A DNA stretch of 7,769 nucleotides from an uncultured Janibacter sp. (GTDB lineage: Bacteria > Actinomycetota > Actinomycetes > Actinomycetales > Dermatophilaceae): contig CAMICF010000140.1 of NCBI GenBank assembly GCA_946222495.1, positions 1 through 7,769 of the forward strand, written 5' to 3'. This document shows positions 5,580-7,769 of this stretch, in pieces. Within the stretch, counting starts at the first letter, position 1, and each line of letters begins with the position of its first letter. The notes beneath the pieces were generated by a model that ran no database searches, had not been told where the DNA came from, and saw only the letters and a program-made list of their open reading frames with translations. The position numbers and the translations under genes are program-made.

Positions 5580-6431
5580 ATGGACCACGAGATGAGCGGG
5601 CTCTTCGTCGCCGTGGGCGACTCCTTCACCGAGGGCGTGGGCGACCCACACCTCCACTACCCCAACCAGGTCCGCGGCTGGGCCTGCCGGATGGCGCGGC
5701 AGCTGGGACGCGCCGACCCCACGTGGCGGTACGCCAACCTCGCGATCCGGAGCAAGTTCCTCGACCAGGTCGTCGACGACCAGCTCGATGCGGCGATCGC
5801 GATGGAGCCGACCCACATCTCCTTCTGCGCCGGGGGCAACGACCTGCTCTCGCTGCGCGCCGACGTCGAGGCGATCACCGGACGCTACGAGGCGGCACTC
5901 GAGCGGCTCGTCGCCACGGGCGCCGAGGTCATCGTCTTCACGACCTTCGTACCCCAGGCGAGCGGGCTGCTCAAACCGCTGGTGAAGCGGGTGCACACCT
6001 TCAACGCCGCGATCCGCGACCTCGCGGCGACCCACGACGCCACGCTCGTCGACCACGCGCTCATGCCCGAGTACGACACCCGCGCGCTGTGGTCCATCGA
6101 CCGGATCCACATGGCGCGGCCCGGCCACAAGCGGATGGCCGCCGCGGTCGCCGAGCGGATCGGGGTGCCGCACACGCTCAAGCTGAGCGACCTCGTGCCG
6201 AACGAGCCGCCCGGGTGGAAGCACGTGCTCCGCACCGAGGCGCAGTTCGTCCGGGAGGAGGTCGTCCCGCTCGTGCAGCGGCGCCTCCGCGGTGAGTACG
6301 AAGGGGACACCACCCAGCCCAAGTGGCCGGAGCCGATCCATCCGGCGGACGGGATGAAGCGCCTCGCCGCCGAGCAGGCCGCGGTCGAGCGGCGCCTCGA
6401 GGCCTGGGGCGAGGCCCTCGAACGCGTCTAA
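5580..6431 (+). CDS. SGNH/GDSL-type hydrolase with a C-terminal extension
   Basis: Predicted cytosolic esterase/acyl-hydrolase of 283 aa. The SGNH blocks are complete: block I VGDSFTEGVGD with nucleophile Ser15, block II NLAIRS at 53-58, block III GGND at 85-88, and block V DRIHM at 174-178 with the catalytic Asp174-His177 pair. No signal peptide or membrane segment is present. After the core (to about residue 195) comes an ~85-residue extension beginning LSDLVPNEPPGW and ending in a charged, probably helical segment (HPADGMKRLAAEQAAVERRLEAW). Substrate unknown: lipid, acetyl-carbohydrate or another ester. ATG at 5580 chosen; an ATG at 5592 (4 codons in) is a realistic alternative, since neither has a strong Shine-Dalgarno. 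The 95-bp divergent gap upstream (5485-5579) shows no confident promoter. It ends 157 bp before the convergent hspR stop, in a highly structured intergenic region. Confidence 0.9.
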   Translation: MDHEMSGLFVAVGDSFTEGVGDPHLHYPNQVRGWACRMARQLGRADPTWRYANLAIRSKFLDQVVDDQLDAAIAMEPTHISFCAGGNDLLSLRADVEAITGRYEAALERLVATGAEVIVFTTFVPQASGLLKPLVKRVHTFNAAIRDLAATHDATLVDHALMPEYDTRALWSIDRIHMARPGHKRMAAAVAERIGVPHTLKLSDLVPNEPPGWKHVLRTEAQFVREEVVPLVQRRLRGEYEGDTTQPKWPEPIHPADGMKRLAAEQAAVERRLEAWGEALERV

Positions 6432-6451
6432 CCCCTCCCCTCCCCCTCCCC
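6432..6451 (-). other. Four-tract G-quadruplex motif on the minus strand
   Basis: Immediately after the GDSL stop the plus strand reads C4-T-C4-T-C5-T-C4. The minus strand is therefore four runs of at least four G separated by single A residues, a near-ideal parallel G-quadruplex motif by the usual G3+N1-7 rule. A minus-strand transcript reading through from hspR would carry it about 140-160 nt after the hspR stop. Whether it folds or has a role is unknown. Confidence 0.75.
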
Positions 6452-6479
6452 ACGAACTACTGCAGGCAGTAGCTCGTGG
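6450..6479. terminator. 30-nt imperfect hairpin downstream of the GDSL gene
   Basis: CCACGA-A-CTACTG (6450-6462), a CAGG loop (6463-6466), and CAGTAG-C-TCGTGG (6467-6479) form a 13-position stem with one A-C mismatch. It lies 18 nt after the GDSL stop and could act as a terminator or a 3'-end stabilising hairpin; no T-tract follows. The same bases can alternatively pair with the distal arm at 6522-6539, so two folds compete. Confidence 0.5.
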
Positions 6480-6539
6480 AGCCTGCAGTAGTTCGAGCTA
6501 CGGCTGACGTCACGACATACGGCCTGCAGTAGTTCGTGG
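6450..6539. repeat. Intergenic inverted-repeat array with core GCAGTAGTTCG
   Basis: GCCTGCAGTAGTTCGTGG occurs at 6522-6539 and its exact reverse complement at 6450-6467: an 18-bp perfect inverted repeat. A third copy of the first 15 bases is at 6481-6495 (plus orientation), and a variant, CAGTAGCTCGTGG, at 6467-6479. GTAGCTCG (6469-6476) and CGAGCTAC (6494-6501) give another 8-bp pairing. The middle holds TACGGC twice (6499, 6518) and the palindrome TGACGTCA (6505-6512). It resembles a REP/BIME-like or MITE-like element, or an elaborate bidirectional terminator, between convergent genes. No target-site duplication or associated transposase was seen. Confidence 0.8.
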
Positions 6540-6569
6540 AGGAGGGAGGCGTCGTGGAGGAGGGAGGCG
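6534..6569 (+). repeat. 18-bp GGA-rich tandem duplication
   Basis: TCGTGGAGGAGGGAGGCG is present twice, head to tail and without a mismatch (6534-6551, 6552-6569). The first unit overlaps the distal arm of the inverted repeat. Each unit contains GGAGGAGGGAGG, a two-quartet G-tract pattern on the plus strand, mirroring the G-tracts on the minus strand at the other edge of the gap. A third, degenerate start (AAGGGAG) follows. Confidence 0.85.
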
Positions 6570-6588
6570 AAGGGAGCGGGCCGAGCGG

Positions 6589-7041
6589 TCAGCGGCGGCG
6601 CGGGTTCCACACGACGAGCGCCTGCCCGGCGTTGCGCGGGCGGGGCCGCTGGCCGTGCCGCAGCGCGACGATGTCGCCCTGCGAGCCGACGGCGAAGAAG
6701 CGTCGGCCCTGGCCGAGCTCCTCGAGGGCGTCGTCGAGCTCTTCGCCGAGCTCGGACACCTTGGCGCGCAGGGCCTCGACCTGCTGCTCGAGCTCGAAGA
6801 TCCGCTGGATCCCCCCGAGGGAGACGCCCTCCTCCTGGGACAGGCGCTGCACCTCACGCAGCCGGGTGACGTCCGCCGCGCTGTAGCGACGGCCGCCACC
6901 GCGGGTGCGGGAGGGGATGACCAAGCCTATCCGGTCGTACTGACGCAGGGTCTGGGCGTGCATGCCCGCGAGCTCGGCGGCCACGGAGATGACGAAGACC
7001 GGGGTCTCGTCCTCACCGCTCAGTCCGGAGATCCTGACCAT
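6589..7041 (-). CDS. hspR: HspR-type MerR-family heat-shock repressor
   Basis: Cytosolic DNA-binding repressor, 150 aa, of the HspR group; HspR proteins repress the dnaK operon by binding HAIR inverted repeats and work together with DnaK. The MerR helix-turn-helix/wing is at about 15-75: VFVISVAAELAGMHAQTLRQYDRIGLV (15-41), then SRTRGGGRRYSAADVTRLR (44-62), which is diagnostic for HspR. A coiled coil follows at about 80-110 (IFELEQQVEALRAKVSELGEELDDALEEL), and the C-terminus has the FFAVGS...ALVVW pattern with a basic end, common in actinobacterial members. ATG at 7041, supported by AAGGGAG 8 nt upstream; the frame is open further upstream, but that part overlaps dnaJ. It lies 40 bp after dnaJ in the same direction, the usual last gene of a dnaK-grpE-dnaJ-hspR operon. 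No HAIR operator is expected or seen in this window; it would be upstream of dnaK. Confidence 0.92.
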   Translation of the reverse strand: MVRISGLSGEDETPVFVISVAAELAGMHAQTLRQYDRIGLVIPSRTRGGGRRYSAADVTRLREVQRLSQEEGVSLGGIQRIFELEQQVEALRAKVSELGEELDDALEELGQGRRFFAVGSQGDIVALRHGQRPRPRNAGQALVVWNPRRR

Positions 7042-7049
7042 CGAGCTCG

Positions 7050-7056
7050 CTCCCTT
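7050..7056 (-). promoter_or_regulatory. Ribosome binding site of hspR
   Basis: AAGGGAG on the minus strand, 8 nt before the ATG at 7041, in the 40-bp dnaJ-hspR gap. It supports a start that places the MerR domain about 15 residues from the N-terminus, rather than a longer form overlapping dnaJ. Confidence 0.65.
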
Positions 7057-7081
7057 CGTCCTCTCGCAGTGTCCCGCGACC

Positions 7082-7769
7082 TCAGACGCTCGCCGTGGAG
7101 GCGAGATCCGCACGCGGGTCGTCGGTGCGCGCGTCGCGCAGCACCTCGACCGCCGCCCGCTCGGCGTCGGTGAGGTCCGTCGGGACGACGACCTGCACCC
7201 TGGCGAGGAGGTCGCCCTTCGCCTTGGCGGTGACGACACCACGGCCCTTGAGCCGCAGCACACGGCCGCTGGGCGTCCCGGGCGCGACCTTGACCTTGAC
7301 GCTCGACCCGTCGAGGGTCGGCACGGCCACGGTCGCCCCGAGCGTCGCCTCGGCGAAGGTCACCGGAAGGTCGATCGTCAGGTTGGCCCCCTCGCGGCCG
7401 AAGACCGGGTGCCGGTCCACGGACACGGTGAGGATGAGGTCGCCCCGCGCGGCGCCGCGGTCACCGTGACCGCCCTTGCCGCGCAGGCGGATCTTCTGCC
7501 CGTCCTTGACCCCCGCGGGGATCTTGGCGTTGACCTTCTCGCCGTTGACGTCGAGGGAGATCGTGCGCCCCTCGACGGCGTCACGGAAGGAGAGCTCCGT
7601 GCGCGCGGTGAGGTCGGACCCCTTCGACGGACCGCGGGGCGCGCGGAACCCGGCGCCCTGCCCGCCGCCGAAGCCAGCGGGGCCACCGCCGCCACCGAAC
7701 ATCGAGAGGATGTCCTCGAGGTCGGGCTCACCACCCCCACCCCCGGCGAAGGGGGAGCCGCCCCCGGTG
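7082..7769 (-). CDS. dnaJ: DnaJ-family co-chaperone, zinc-finger-less (5' partial)
   Basis: C-terminal 228 residues of a J-domain co-chaperone; the J domain lies beyond the right edge of the window. Visible first is a Gly/Phe-rich linker (about 1-50) with DLEDILSMFGG at 16-26, typical of the G/F region. Client-binding domain I then starts directly (LTARTELSFRDAVEGRTISL, 53-72), continuing into the NG-EKV...IPAGVKDGQ turn (75-91) where canonical DnaJ carries the four CxxCxGxG repeats. Those repeats are absent, and no cysteine occurs in the visible protein, so this is a type II (DnaJB/CbpA-like) form. Domain II follows, including DRHPVFGREG, the LGATVAVPTLDG strand and APGTPSGRVLRLKGRG. The protein would stimulate DnaK ATPase activity and deliver unfolded clients. 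It is upstream of hspR (40-bp gap), so almost certainly part of the dnaK operon. Confidence 0.92.
   Translation of the reverse strand, partial: TGGGSPFAGGGGGEPDLEDILSMFGGGGGPAGFGGGQGAGFRAPRGPSKGSDLTARTELSFRDAVEGRTISLDVNGEKVNAKIPAGVKDGQKIRLRGKGGHGDRGAARGDLILTVSVDRHPVFGREGANLTIDLPVTFAEATLGATVAVPTLDGSSVKVKVAPGTPSGRVLRLKGRGVVTAKAKGDLLARVQVVVPTDLTDAERAAVEVLRDARTDDPRADLASTASV

Noticed and set aside
5551..5592. TTGATC plus TCTCAT as a promoter giving a leaderless GDSL mRNA from 5592
   Set aside because: The spacing is right, but the -10 is poor and overlaps the ATG at 5580; not enough to annotate.
6450..6569. CRISPR-like repeat cluster
   Set aside because: Only four short, irregularly spaced copies in mixed orientation, no uniform spacers and no cas genes nearby; it fits palindromic intergenic repeats better.
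6428..6610. 60-codon minus-strand frame with repeated LLHELL segments
   Set aside because: The repeated peptide comes from translating the inverted-repeat array; the frame overlaps the ends of both flanking genes and has no ribosome site.
7042..7081. HspR operator (HAIR motif) between dnaJ and hspR
   Set aside because: No CTTGAGT/ACTCAAG-like inverted repeat is present in this gap or elsewhere noticed; the operator is expected upstream of dnaK, outside the window.

Overview
The window is GC-rich (roughly 70% by eye) with strongly G/C-biased third codon positions, frequent GTG starts, tight operons and little intergenic space. Together with a MerR-type HspR next to dnaJ, a TIGR03086/mycothiol-type DinB-like protein and a multi-pass LCP protein, this points to an actinobacterium, probably a Micrococcales/Intrasporangiaceae-like organism. 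The taxon is an inference; there is no rRNA or marker gene here to settle it. No tRNA, rRNA, IS element, prophage or CRISPR array was seen.

Layout. (1) 1-2476, plus strand: three translationally coupled genes (4-bp overlaps at both junctions) for a lipoprotein substrate-binding protein (5' end outside the window), a FecE/BtuD-type ATPase and a class I SAM-dependent methyltransferase. The permease of this importer is not in the window and most likely lies upstream. (2) 2525-3970, minus: a LytR-CpsA-Psr (LCP) glycopolymer ligase, convergent with the methyltransferase across a 20-nt perfect palindrome, with a GC hairpin directly upstream of its Shine-Dalgarno sequence. (3) 4118-4390, minus: a small RraB-like protein, divergent from (4) 4456-4917, plus: a SRPBCC protein, whose stop codon directly abuts that of (5) 4918-5484, minus: a TIGR03086/DinB-like protein. 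(6) 5580-6431, plus: a cytosolic SGNH/GDSL hydrolase. (7) 6432-6588: a 157-bp gene-free stretch packed with structure: four G-tracts on the minus strand, a 30-nt hairpin, an 18-bp inverted repeat with extra copies, and an 18-bp GGA-rich tandem repeat. (8) 6589-7769, minus: hspR and the 3' part of a zinc-finger-less dnaJ, the end of a dnaK-grpE-dnaJ-hspR type heat-shock operon.

How the genes fit together. The first operon is a metal-chelate or cofactor importer with a dedicated methyltransferase; that pairing is the best candidate here for unexplored biochemistry. The LCP gene belongs to cell-wall glycopolymer attachment. The dnaJ-hspR pair is a chaperone plus its autoregulatory repressor. The genes between are single housekeeping or accessory genes with no evident shared pathway. 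The most unusual non-coding signal is the two-sided repeat/G-tract block between the GDSL gene and hspR.
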